A stretch of 64,000 nucleotides of DNA, from contig JACKQF010000006.1 of the NCBI GenBank assembly GCA_024232965.1, positions 362,578 through 426,577 of the forward strand. The letters are read 5' to 3'. Shown one piece after another: positions 16,523 to 25,422 of the stretch (the stretch's first letter is position 1; every line of letters begins with the position of its first letter). The position numbers were made by a program, and so were the translations under genes. This DNA comes from Verrucomicrobiaceae bacterium. GTDB lineage: Bacteria; Verrucomicrobiota; Verrucomicrobiia; Verrucomicrobiales; Verrucomicrobiaceae. The notes under the pieces are model-generated. The model was given only the letters and a program-made list of their open reading frames with translations, was not told the DNA's origin and searched no databases.

Positions 16523-18697
16523 TCAGAGGTCGATGAGTTTTGACAGCGCCTCTGGCGTCGTGACGGGAGCCTGGCAGGTGTAGTTCTGGCAAACGTAAGC
16601 GGCGGGGGCACCGTCCACGGGTTTCATGGCGGCGAGAGCGGCATTGCGCTCGCCGAGCCAAGCCTGGGCCGCGCCACTGTCGGCGTGGAGGAGGCTGAGA
16701 TTGGGGCGCAGCTTGCTGTGGATGGTTTTTTCCAGGGCGCGGAAGGCGTCCGTGGTGCGATCCCCGGCGAGGACGATCTGCTGCTTGCCGTGATGATGGA
16801 AGTCAAAGGCGCGGACCATCATCGGCACGGAGGCGGGGCTGCCGCTCAGCGTCTGACCGAACAGATGGAAGATCTGCGCAGCCTGCTGCCGCCAGTCTTC
16901 GCGATCCAGCATGCCGGCGAGCCTGACGAGGTTCAGCGCGGCGAGGGAATTCGGCGAGGGCTCGGCACCGTCGTAGTCTTCTTTGATCCGCAGGACGGAG
17001 TCCGCCATGTCGGTGTGCACGCTGTAGTAGCCGCCGTTATCGCGGTCGAGGAAGCGGCTGTCCATCTCCTCCTGAAGGGCGACGGCCCATTGCAGCCAGC
17101 GAATCTCGAGGCTGGCTTGGTAGAGATCGATGAGCCCGTGAATGAGGCTGGCGTAGTCCATGGCAAATCCGCGCGGTCCACGCTGCCCATCGCGCCAACT
17201 GCGGTGCAGGTCTTTGCCCGGGCCGTTGCCGCAGAGGTTGCGGTGCAAAAAGTCCGCTGCTTTTTCGGCACGCTGAATGGCCGCCGCATCGCCCAGACCT
17301 GCACCCGCACGGGCGAGGCCGGAGATCATGAGGCCGTTCCAGGCCGTGATCACTTTGTCATCCAGATGCGGATGCGGACGCTTGTTGCGGGCTTCGAAGA
17401 GGGTCTTGTAACCCTTTTCAAAAATGGCCTGAACCTCTGCGGGCTCTTTCTTGAAATACTCCGCCGTCTTCTTCACAGAAAAGGCGCGGAAGAGGGTGTT
17501 TAGGCCCTTCAGCTCGCCATGCGGATCGCTCTCGGGGCGGGCATTGCCATCGCGCCTGGCGCCGTGGGCGTAGCGAAAGATGCTGCCTTCTTCCTTGCCC
17601 AGCAGTTCGTCGATCTCTGCGGCGGTCCAGACGTAAAAGGCACCTTCGCGCTTATGATCGTCGCCTTCTTTGGCGTAGCTATCGGCGTCTTCGGCGGAGA
17701 AAAAGCCACCGTCCGCCTGACCGAGATCGCGGCTGACATAGGTGATGATTTCGCGACTGATATCAGCCAGGAAAGGGGACTCCGAGAGCTGATAGCCCTC
17801 GACATAGGCCGTGAGCAACTGCGCCTGATCGTAGAGCATCTTTTCGTAGTGCGGGACGTGCCAGTAGCCATCCACGCTGTAGCGATGGAAGCCGCCGCCG
17901 ATGTGATCGCGGATGCCGCCCTGCGCCATGGCGCGCAATGTTTTGACGGACATTTCAGCCGCCCAGTTGGCCTCGCTTTCTTTGTCCTTGTCACCCTGCC
18001 AGAGCAAGTGGATGCGGAAGAGGAGCTCCACCGAGGTCGGTCGTGGGAACTTCGGCGCGCCGCTAAACCCGCCCTCGTGATAGTCGTAGCTGCCGGAGAG
18101 GTCGTCGTAGGCTTTCTGGATGACGGCATCTACCGTGGCCTCTTGGCCCTTGTTTTCGGAGTCCAGGTAGTCCTGGAGCTTGGTGATGGTGGTGCTGGCG
18201 CGCTCCAGCACACCGGGGCGATCTTCTTTCCAGACGCGGGCGAGCTCGATCAGTAGGTTTTTGAAACCGATGCGTCCTGCCTGATTTTCGGCGGGGTAAT
18301 AAGTGCCGCCGTAAAAGGGCTTCAGCTCTGGGGTCAGGAAGACGCTCATGGGCCAGCCGCCATGACCGCTGGCGGCCTGGACATAGGTCATGTAGGTCAG
18401 GTCAACGTCGGGCCGTTCCTCGCGATCCACTTTTACCGGCACGAAGTGCTCGTTCAGATAGGCAGCGATCTCTTCGTTCTCAAAGGACTCACGCTCCATG
18501 ACGTGGCACCAGTGGCAGGTGGAGTAGCCGGAGGACAGAAAGATGGGTTTGTCCTCAGCCACCGCCTTTTTAAAGGCCTCAGGCCCCCAGGGCATCCAGT
18601 CCACGGGATTGTGGGCGTGCTGGAGAAGGTAGGGGGACTTCTCCTTGATCAGCGCATTGGTGTGCGTGGTTGGGGTGCTGGGGGCTGGATCACTCAT
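16523..18697 (-). CDS. YyaL/SPATA20-type protein (thioredoxin-like DUF255 plus alpha/alpha barrel)
   Basis: A 724-residue cytosolic protein. Residues about 14-170 are the DUF255 thioredoxin-like domain, with NPVDWMPW, a CHWC redox site (C61, C64), ESFENEEIA, KVDREERPD and GGWPMSVFLTP. The rest is an N-acylglucosamine-epimerase-like alpha/alpha barrel with GGGFHRYSVD, HYEKMLYDQA, EDADSYA and ITAWNGLMI. Family members occur from bacteria to man (SPATA20), and their reaction is not settled. The length is normal. It starts three bases upstream of the flavin reductase gene region on the same strand, so the two are probably cotranscribed. Confidence 0.93.
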   Translation of the reverse strand: MSDPAPSTPTTHTNALIKEKSPYLLQHAHNPVDWMPWGPEAFKKAVAEDKPIFLSSGYSTCHWCHVMERESFENEEIAAYLNEHFVPVKVDREERPDVDLTYMTYVQAASGHGGWPMSVFLTPELKPFYGGTYYPAENQAGRIGFKNLLIELARVWKEDRPGVLERASTTITKLQDYLDSENKGQEATVDAVIQKAYDDLSGSYDYHEGGFSGAPKFPRPTSVELLFRIHLLWQGDKDKESEANWAAEMSVKTLRAMAQGGIRDHIGGGFHRYSVDGYWHVPHYEKMLYDQAQLLTAYVEGYQLSESPFLADISREIITYVSRDLGQADGGFFSAEDADSYAKEGDDHKREGAFYVWTAAEIDELLGKEEGSIFRYAHGARRDGNARPESDPHGELKGLNTLFRAFSVKKTAEYFKKEPAEVQAIFEKGYKTLFEARNKRPHPHLDDKVITAWNGLMISGLARAGAGLGDAAAIQRAEKAADFLHRNLCGNGPGKDLHRSWRDGQRGPRGFAMDYASLIHGLIDLYQASLEIRWLQWAVALQEEMDSRFLDRDNGGYYSVHTDMADSVLRIKEDYDGAEPSPNSLAALNLVRLAGMLDREDWRQQAAQIFHLFGQTLSGSPASVPMMVRAFDFHHHGKQQIVLAGDRTTDAFRALEKTIHSKLRPNLSLLHADSGAAQAWLGERNAALAAMKPVDGAPAAYVCQNYTCQAPVTTPEALSKLIDL

Positions 18698-18836
18698 GGT
18701 CAGGGCAAAGAACGATTACGTCTGTGAAGAAGGAAACGTCCCCGCAATGCCCACAGTTGCAAGGGGGGAGTGGGCGGAGCGTCGACATCCAAAATCCATA
18801 TTGACGTCCCACCGTTGTCTCCCTAGGCTCGGCCCC

Positions 18837-20126
18837 ATGTCCTCCCGACTCACAATCTCACTGGCCTGCCTGAGCCTCGCAGCCGCAGCCGCCGAACCCG
18901 CGACCATTCCAGCCGATGCAATGACGACGCTGGCCAGTGAGGCCCTGCTAAAATCGACCGTGGGTGGAGGAGTCGCCAGCCTCGATGGTCAGGCGCAGGG
19001 ATCGCTCTTTGCGGTGCATCCGCTCTGGTCAACGATTGGCGAAGGCCGCACCCTGGAGGGCAGCATGATTTATGTCGAGCCCTTCGTGAGCTGGCAGGAA
19101 GGCGGCCAGCTGGGGGCTTCCTTGGTTCTGGGCTTCCGGCACCTCTACAGCGATCAGACCGTCGAAGCACTCGATCAACCCACGGCACCGGGCTTTTTGG
19201 CAGAGGGCTGGTATTATGGCGGCTCGGTGGGCATCGATTGCCTCCAGACCGCCGCCGACAACTGGTTCTGGCAGTTCGGCACCGGGGTGGAGATCGGCAG
19301 CCGCTACCTGACCTTCCGTGCGAACTACTACGTGCCGCTTTCGGATGCGAAGGAGAGTGGTCGTCGCAAACAGCTCGTGCAGCGTGAGATCTATTCGCAG
19401 GTGGACGAGGAATACAAGCTACTGGTGAAGCCAATCCCGGGCCGAAGCGACATCAGCGATACCCGCCTGCGCATCGATAGCACCACGCGGACGACCTTTT
19501 TTGACACGCTGGATCTCTTCACCTTTTTCGAGGAACCTCTCCAAGGCTGGGAAACGGAGGTGTCAGCCTTGGTGCCGAAACTGGACGAGGTGCTCGACGT
19601 GCGGCTCATCGCTGGACTCTATGGATTCGCCGATGGCGAGTATGCAGAAGGATTCACGGGTTGGCGTGCGGGGATTGAGGTGCGTCCAGTGCCCGCCCTC
19701 GTGCTCGGCGCAGCCTGGTTCGAGGACGACCGCTATCGCGGCGGCCATTGGTTTGCAGGCGCTCGGGTCGAGATTCCGTTGGGTTCGTCCCTGAAGGAAA
19801 TCCGACAAGCCCGCACCCATCATTTGGTGGAGAGACTGACTGAGCCCACGACCAAGGCGGCACGGATGACCGTCGGAGAGGGCGTGGAGGTGAGCCAGAT
19901 CCACGAGGCGCAGCTTTTAATCACCGATGGGACGGAGACGATTCCGGTGATTGTTAGTCACAACATTATTGTTGGCCCAGGCGGGCGGGTGTACGTCATG
20001 GATGGCAATGGAAACATCAGAAGCTCCGAGGGGAAGATCTATGTATTCCCTGTCCCAGAGCCTTCAAAAATGGGATTCGTGAGTCTAGGGCTGCTCTTGT
20101 TTGCCACCCGCAGACGTCGCCCCTAG
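18837..20126 (+). CDS. Inverse-autotransporter-like beta-barrel protein with PEP-CTERM tail
   Basis: A 429-residue exported protein. A signal peptide covers residues 1-20. The main part resembles the inverse autotransporter (intimin/invasin) beta domain: alternating strands with GASLVLGFRHLY, GVEIGSRYLTFRANYYVPLSD, and GWRAGIEVRPVPALVLGAAWFEDD followed by a WFAGARVEIPLG strand. The last 27 residues form a PEP-CTERM-type signal: VPEPS, a hydrophobic helix and RRRR. The start at 18837 gives the signal peptide; a longer open frame upstream is not plausible. Likely an envelope protein; adhesion is only a guess. Confidence 0.7.
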   Translation: MSSRLTISLACLSLAAAAAEPATIPADAMTTLASEALLKSTVGGGVASLDGQAQGSLFAVHPLWSTIGEGRTLEGSMIYVEPFVSWQEGGQLGASLVLGFRHLYSDQTVEALDQPTAPGFLAEGWYYGGSVGIDCLQTAADNWFWQFGTGVEIGSRYLTFRANYYVPLSDAKESGRRKQLVQREIYSQVDEEYKLLVKPIPGRSDISDTRLRIDSTTRTTFFDTLDLFTFFEEPLQGWETEVSALVPKLDEVLDVRLIAGLYGFADGEYAEGFTGWRAGIEVRPVPALVLGAAWFEDDRYRGGHWFAGARVEIPLGSSLKEIRQARTHHLVERLTEPTTKAARMTVGEGVEVSQIHEAQLLITDGTETIPVIVSHNIIVGPGGRVYVMDGNGNIRSSEGKIYVFPVPEPSKMGFVSLGLLLFATRRRRP

Positions 20127-20209
20127 CTGTCCGACTGCGGAAAATTTTTGAGGGAGGGCCATCGTGGACTATTGACGGGATCTGCGAATTCCGGCATCCT
20201 CGCCGTCCT

Positions 20210-22894
20210 ATGAAAATCCCCCCGTTTTTGCTCCTGGCGGCCCTCGGTTTGGCCGCGCCACTTCAGGGTGCCTATCAATTTCGGACAGTTCCTACGGTGG
20301 TTCGCGAAGATGGCTTTGGTGCCTCAGTCGCTGCCAGTGAGACGGTCATTGCGGTTGGCGCGCCGCTCGACGACACCAAAGGTGTGGATGCGGGAGCAGT
20401 CTATCTTTTCAATGCAGCGACGGGAGTTTTCAAAAAGAAAATCTTCGCCTATGGGGCCGCCGCAGGTCAAAAATTTGGCGCGGCGGTGGCCATCACCGGC
20501 AACACGCTGGCGGTGGGTATGCCGGGGTCGCAGAACGGTGCAGGGGGTATGGTTTGGTACAATGCAAACACGGGGTCTCCGGTGGGGATTTTTTACGGAG
20601 GTCAGCTCGGACCTTCGGCGGGCTTTGGCCACAGCATCGCCGCAAGCGGTCCGATTATTGTCGTTGGAGTACCGGGGAAATCGGTGTTGGTGGACCCAAC
20701 ACCTGAAGACACCCTGAATGGTGACGCAGTCAATCATCCCAATGCAGGCATCGTGGTGGCGATGGATGTCCGGGATCCGTTTGGGTCTAAGACTTTGACG
20801 GCGACCCTGCCAGCGACAGATGAACGGATGGGCGACAGCGTGGCGATCTCTGGAAATCTAGTGTTGATGGGTGCACCGATGCACACGGGTGGGGCTGGTG
20901 CAGAGCAAGGCGCTGTTCACTTCTGCGATATCTCGAGTCCTGCACGGCAGTTGCAAGCCAACCGACTGATCGAAGCTGCAGACGCTGCGCCGGGGGACCA
21001 CTTCGGAGCATCGGTGGCGATTGAAGGTGCTGAGGCTTTTGTTGGAGCGCCAGATCGTGGTGGGAGCGCTGGCGCGGTGTATTGGTTGGATCTGATCGGA
21101 GATGCGGAGAGGATGAAAATCGTTGGGACCGCAGGCGCTAAGTACGGCGCGGGGCTCGCGGTCGAAGGTACGGTGCTCCTCGTCGGAGCACCGGGTTCGA
21201 ACAGCCCAGTTGGAGCAGGAGTCGTCGGTGCGGGTCGCGCAGAGATGCTGGATCTTAGCAACGGGGCCGCATCGCTTGGATTCCTGGACCCTGCCGCTCC
21301 AGGCCAAAATGCGGGCATGGGTTCTGCCTTGGCGTTGGCGGGGCGGACGGCCGTGGCGGCTGCACCTGGGGAGACGGAGGGCGGTTTGGTCCAGGGCGCT
21401 GCCTACATCTTCACTCCGATTCTCAAACCAATGCCGTTTGCGGAGGTCTATCGCAAAGGCAGCTATGCCCCAGGTGTCAACGGCGGTTTCCTGGGCGCTG
21501 CGACTCAGATGCTGGTCGGTCCCACCTTTGTTCCCTTCGTGCAGATCCCCACCACCGGGAAGAAGGGCGAGGGCGTCTGGGACTTTGCCACCGGCGCGAT
21601 GCTCGCTACGCAAAAAACCGGTGACGTTTTTGCGGGTGCGGCAACCGTCGCCGACATCCTTGTCAGCAGCAACAACAGTCATCGGTATGCCGTCACGACC
21701 GCTAAAGGCGCGGGCACGGGGGTGACGGCGGCAAGCGATATCGGACTCTTTTTGCACGACTCCACCGGTAGTCACCTGTTACTCCGCGAGGGCGATGTTC
21801 TATCCGGCCTTGGCAACACCAAGGTGGCGACGCTGGGCAGCATTCGCCAGGATGTTCAGTTTACCGCCGCGTCCTTTAAGCTGGCGCAAAAAACCGCTGG
21901 AGTGACCAAGGCGAACGACTGCGTGTTGATGAAGCATCGGCCCGCACTCGGCACCTGGACGGAGAGCTCCATCTTCGTGCGTGAGGGCGTTCTCCCCGTG
22001 ACGGGCGGAGATGTCTATGGGGAGATCCTCCCCGCGCAGGCAATCAATGGCGGGAGCGAGACTTTGGATGGCTCCATGAGCTGGATTGCGGCCTTGGTTT
22101 CGGCAGCGGCAACCAATCAAGCGGCGTTCCACGAGAGCACGAGCGATCCGGTAGCCCGCAAGGGCAGTCCGGCCCCTGGAGGTGGGAATTTCAGTTCGTT
22201 TATTGGGATCACGAACAACGGCCCGCACTATTTGCTGCGCGCTACGATCAACGGAACCGGGACATCCTCCGCCACTAACGAGGGCCTTTGGTCAGATCGC
22301 AACGGCTCACAGGAGCTCGTTGCCCGCAAAGGGACTGCCCTCGCAGGGCTCCCGGGCGGAGTCACCATCAAGCAGTTCCTCAACTACGCCCTGCTTGGCA
22401 GCGGAAAAGTGATCGTCCGCTGCGTCCTCAGCGGGACGGGCGTGAAAACGACGAACGACAACGCGGTGATCGTCATCTCAACCACGGGTGATGCGTCGAT
22501 TCTGCTGCGAGAGGGTGATCCAGTCTCCGGGTATGGCGGAGGAGTCATCAATGTCATCCAGCGCTTTGACGTTTCCGATGCAGGCACCTTCCAGGCGCTC
22601 TGCACCATCTCGACTGCGGCGACGGGCACTGATCTCGTGCTCTACGAGGGATCTTCTGAGCCTCAGGCGATCCCCGGTCTCGCGTTGGCCAAGCCCATCA
22701 TCCGCAAAGGGGCTGCATTCGATGTGGATGGGGCTGAGGTGGTGAAGAGCATCAAGATCGCACCGGCGATCAGCGCGGATGGCGCGCTGCTGAATGGGCT
22801 TCCGCGCAGTCTGCGTGATGATGGGCCGCTGCCTGTCTCCATTTTCTGCCTGCAATACACTGACAACCGCGAAGTGGTTTACCAGCGGAACTAG
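20210..22894 (+). CDS. Secreted FG-GAP beta-propeller protein with REGD-type repeats
   Basis: An 894-residue exported protein, signal peptide 1-20. Residues about 30-400 hold seven FG-GAP-like repeats of the form FGASVAxxGxxxxVGAP (such as DGFGASVAASETVIAVGAP), enough for a seven-bladed integrin-alpha-like propeller. The second half carries at least six spaced repeats around short motifs like LLREGDVLSG, VARKGSPAPGG and ILLREGDPVSG, typical of secreted planctomycete/verrucomicrobial proteins of unknown role. No anchor or catalytic motif is seen. It follows the barrel gene by 83 bases on the same strand. Confidence 0.82.
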   Translation: MKIPPFLLLAALGLAAPLQGAYQFRTVPTVVREDGFGASVAASETVIAVGAPLDDTKGVDAGAVYLFNAATGVFKKKIFAYGAAAGQKFGAAVAITGNTLAVGMPGSQNGAGGMVWYNANTGSPVGIFYGGQLGPSAGFGHSIAASGPIIVVGVPGKSVLVDPTPEDTLNGDAVNHPNAGIVVAMDVRDPFGSKTLTATLPATDERMGDSVAISGNLVLMGAPMHTGGAGAEQGAVHFCDISSPARQLQANRLIEAADAAPGDHFGASVAIEGAEAFVGAPDRGGSAGAVYWLDLIGDAERMKIVGTAGAKYGAGLAVEGTVLLVGAPGSNSPVGAGVVGAGRAEMLDLSNGAASLGFLDPAAPGQNAGMGSALALAGRTAVAAAPGETEGGLVQGAAYIFTPILKPMPFAEVYRKGSYAPGVNGGFLGAATQMLVGPTFVPFVQIPTTGKKGEGVWDFATGAMLATQKTGDVFAGAATVADILVSSNNSHRYAVTTAKGAGTGVTAASDIGLFLHDSTGSHLLLREGDVLSGLGNTKVATLGSIRQDVQFTAASFKLAQKTAGVTKANDCVLMKHRPALGTWTESSIFVREGVLPVTGGDVYGEILPAQAINGGSETLDGSMSWIAALVSAAATNQAAFHESTSDPVARKGSPAPGGGNFSSFIGITNNGPHYLLRATINGTGTSSATNEGLWSDRNGSQELVARKGTALAGLPGGVTIKQFLNYALLGSGKVIVRCVLSGTGVKTTNDNAVIVISTTGDASILLREGDPVSGYGGGVINVIQRFDVSDAGTFQALCTISTAATGTDLVLYEGSSEPQAIPGLALAKPIIRKGAAFDVDGAEVVKSIKIAPAISADGALLNGLPRSLRDDGPLPVSIFCLQYTDNREVVYQRN

Positions 22895-23223
22895 CCGCCC
22901 TCCTCCACATCATAGCGCCGCTGCCGCTCCGGCCTGAGCTGGGTGCGGCCGCCGGCGCGTTTGCGGAGGGGGTCAAAGGCCATGTCGGAGCCGTCTGCTT
23001 TCATCTGGTGGACGATCTGGAGGAGGCGGCCGAGCTTCCCTTTGGGCCAGCCTGCCTTGTTGGCGAACCAGCCGAGGTATTCGGCGGGGAGATCGTAAAT
23101 GGGCACGCCATCCGGCGGGAAGTGCTGGGGGCCGAACTTGCCGTATGGCATCTTCATCCGGCTGATTTCCTCCATATCGCGCGCCATTTCGGCGGCGAGA
23201 TCCTGGGGGTTGGAAGGGTCCAT
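22891..23223 (-). CDS. DUF3820 family protein
   Basis: A 110-residue soluble protein with the DUF3820 pattern: MPYGKFG, IYDLPAEYLGWFANKAGWPKGKLGRLL, and a helical segment ending KADGSD. The C-terminal 25 residues are basic. Members are small and widely spread, and some are annotated as quorum-regulated virulence factors, but the function is unknown. It overlaps the end of the convergent FG-GAP gene by four bases and lies 19 bases downstream of the hexapeptide-transferase gene. Confidence 0.85.
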   Translation of the reverse strand: MDPSNPQDLAAEMARDMEEISRMKMPYGKFGPQHFPPDGVPIYDLPAEYLGWFANKAGWPKGKLGRLLQIVHQMKADGSDMAFDPLRKRAGGRTQLRPERQRRYDVEEGG

Positions 23224-23242
23224 GGCGTGGTCCTCCGCTTGA

Positions 23243-23923
23243 TCAATCGCGGCGGGCGATGACGCTCTGTTGCTGCCGGGTCTTCAATATCGAAGACGCG
23301 GGGATGATGCCGTTCACGTTGCTGAGCGGATAAACGATGCTGCGGCGGCCGATCATGGAGCCGGGATTGATGACGCTATTGCAGCCGATCTCTGCGAAGT
23401 CGCCGATGACCGCACCAAACTTGCGCAGGCCGGTAGGGCTGGGGCCATCCTTGGTCTGCACGCTGACTTCGGTGCGATCCAGGCGGACATTGGACAAAAT
23501 GACGCCGGCACCGAGATGGGCGCGGTAGCCGAGGATGGAATCTCCCACGTAATTGAAGTGGGGGATTTCTGCCCGATCAAAGACGATGCAGTTCTTGAAT
23601 TCGCAGGAATTCCCCAGCATGACGCCATCGCCAATCAAGACGTTTTCTCGGATGTAGCAACCGCTGCGGATGGTGCAATTGGCCCCGATCCAGGCAGGGC
23701 CGCGGATGACGACATTGGGCTCGATGATGGTCCCCTGGCCAATGAAGACATCCTCGCCGATGTAAGCCCCTGGGGGCACGGTGGTGCGGACTTCGCGGAT
23801 GAGGCGAAACTCCATGTACGACTCGATCCGCGCCAGCGCCGCCCACACCGGCTGATCCTTGGGGAAAAGGATCGCGTGGGCGGTGTGGTTCAGGTCCAGG
23901 TAATCCGAGGCGGGAAAATCCAT
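23243..23923 (-). CDS. Left-handed beta-helix (hexapeptide) transferase, GlmU C-terminal-like
   Basis: A 226-residue protein built of hexapeptide repeats (VPPGAYIGEDVFIGQGTIIEPNVVIRG and following) that fold into a left-handed beta helix. The HFNYVGDSILG and NVRLDR segments resemble the acetyl-CoA domain of GlmU and related nucleotidyl-sugar enzymes. There is no N-terminal pyrophosphorylase domain, so UDP-GlcNAc synthesis alone is unlikely. It may acylate a sugar or act with a separate nucleotidyltransferase. It follows frr in the pyrH-frr direction. Confidence 0.8.
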   Translation of the reverse strand: MDFPASDYLDLNHTAHAILFPKDQPVWAALARIESYMEFRLIREVRTTVPPGAYIGEDVFIGQGTIIEPNVVIRGPAWIGANCTIRSGCYIRENVLIGDGVMLGNSCEFKNCIVFDRAEIPHFNYVGDSILGYRAHLGAGVILSNVRLDRTEVSVQTKDGPSPTGLRKFGAVIGDFAEIGCNSVINPGSMIGRRSIVYPLSNVNGIIPASSILKTRQQQSVIARRD

Positions 23924-23959
23924 CAGGAGAGGGCGGTTGGGCGGAGGGATGCGGCCGGC

Positions 23960-24526
23960 TCAGACCGTCATCAGCTCTTTCTCTTTTGACCCGACGTGAA
24001 GGTCGATGTCCTTGATGGCTTTGTCCGTGAGATTTTGGACTTCCTTTTCGAGGCGATGCAGATCGTCCTCGGTGATGGCGCCGTCTTTTTCGCCCTTTTT
24101 CAGAGTCTCCATGCCGTCGCGACGGGCGGAGCGCACGCGGACGCGGGCTTCTTCTGCCATCTGCTTGATGGCTTTCACCAATTGCTCGCGGCGTTCGGTG
24201 GAAAGCTCTGGCACGGGCAGGCGGATGACTTTGCCGGCAGTGGCGGGATTGAGGCCGAGCTTCGATTCGCGGATGGCGCGTTCGATGTCCTTGGTGGTCG
24301 CGGCGTCAAAGGGGTCGATCTGGATCATCCGCGCATCGGGCGTGGTGATCATCGCCAGTTGCTTCAGCTTCATGCTGGAGCCGTAGCTGTGGACGTGGAC
24401 GTCGAGGTTCTCCACCACAGCGGGGGAGGCCTTGCCAGTGCGGACGGCGGCGAATTCGTGGATGGCGTATTCGACAGCGCGTGTCATCGCCTCGTCCACC
24501 TCCATTATTGTCAGTTCAGGATCCAT
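23960..24526 (-). CDS. frr: Ribosome recycling factor
   Basis: Splits the post-termination ribosome together with EF-G. A standard 188-residue length with the RRF features: VRTGKASPAVVENL, IDPFDAATTKDIERAI, GLNPATAGKVIRLPVPELSTERREQL and a C-terminal helix with EVQNLTDKAI. It lies 39 bases downstream of pyrH on the same strand, the widely conserved pyrH-frr order. Confidence 0.97.
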   Translation of the reverse strand: MDPELTIMEVDEAMTRAVEYAIHEFAAVRTGKASPAVVENLDVHVHSYGSSMKLKQLAMITTPDARMIQIDPFDAATTKDIERAIRESKLGLNPATAGKVIRLPVPELSTERREQLVKAIKQMAEEARVRVRSARRDGMETLKKGEKDGAITEDDLHRLEKEVQNLTDKAIKDIDLHVGSKEKELMTV

Positions 24527-24565
24527 GAGAGGGAGGGTGTGAGTAGGGTTGGGATTGCCGCAGGA

Positions 24566-25330
24566 TCAAACGGTGCCGTTGGCGTTGACGACGGTACCGA
24601 TGTCTTCGCCCACCAAGGCGCGGCGGATATTGTCCTCTTCGTTCATGCTGAAGACGACGATGGGCATGTTGTTTTCCATGCAAAGGGAAAAGGCGGTCGC
24701 GTCCATGACCTTCAGTTGGCGGGTCAGGCAATCGTGGAAGCTGACGGAGTCGTAGCGCACAGCATCGGGGTTCTTGGCCGGATCGCTATCGTAGATGCCA
24801 TCTACCTTGGTGGCTTTAAAGACGCAGTCAGCGCCGATCTCACTGGCGCGGAGGGCGGCCGTGGTGTCGGTGGAGAAGAAGGGATTCCCGGTGCCTGCGG
24901 CAAAAATGACGACGCGGCCGAGTTCCAAGTGTCGCATGGCGACACGGCGGATGAAGGGCTCCGCCACGTTTTTCATTTCGATGGCACTCTGCACGCGGGT
25001 CGGCACGTCCATGGCCTCCAGCATGCTCTGCACAGCCAGGGAATTCATCACTGTCGCCAGCATGCCCATGTAGTCTGCAGTGGCGCGCTCCATGCCGCGA
25101 TTGCTGGCGCTGACGCCGCGCCAGAAGTTCCCGCCGCCGACGACGAGGGCGATTTCTAGCCCGGTCTGGTGCGCTTGCTTGATTTGTGCGGCGATGCTTT
25201 CGACAATCGGCGGTGAGATATTATCCGCGCTGCCCGGCTCGCGGAGCGCCTCCCCGCTAAGCTTCAAAAGTACCCGCCGAAACTGTCGTTTTCCTGTTAG
25301 TTCTCCCATGTACGCTTGGATTTGAACCAT
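24566..25330 (-). CDS. pyrH: UMP kinase
   Basis: Phosphorylates UMP to UDP, first committed kinase step to UTP and CTP. The amino-acid-kinase fold is visible: RVLLKLSGEAL at the N-terminus, ALVVGGGNFWRG, RATADYMGMLATVMNSLA, VIFAAGTGNPFFSTDTTAALRA and ATKVDGIYDSDP. The length of 254 (247 from the internal ATG at 25309) fits. The commonly linked rpsB and tsf genes are not upstream; instead an LRR lipoprotein gene diverges from here. Confidence 0.96.
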   Translation of the reverse strand: MVQIQAYMGELTGKRQFRRVLLKLSGEALREPGSADNISPPIVESIAAQIKQAHQTGLEIALVVGGGNFWRGVSASNRGMERATADYMGMLATVMNSLAVQSMLEAMDVPTRVQSAIEMKNVAEPFIRRVAMRHLELGRVVIFAAGTGNPFFSTDTTAALRASEIGADCVFKATKVDGIYDSDPAKNPDAVRYDSVSFHDCLTRQLKVMDATAFSLCMENNMPIVVFSMNEEDNIRRALVGEDIGTVVNANGTV

Positions 25331-25422
25331 GAAACATGATCCAGGTCATCTTGCAAAGACATTTCCTTTTCATCTGGCTGGGTCGCAGGGGGATTTTTCC
25401 CTTGCATGGATGGGCATCTGCC

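Noticed and set aside
16685..17503. 272-codon plus-strand open frame inside the YyaL gene
   Set aside because: Antisense to a well-supported protein, with no recognisable motif or signal.
23996..25159. 387-codon plus-strand open frame across frr and pyrH
   Set aside because: Antisense to two conserved housekeeping genes; composition is a mirror of their codons.
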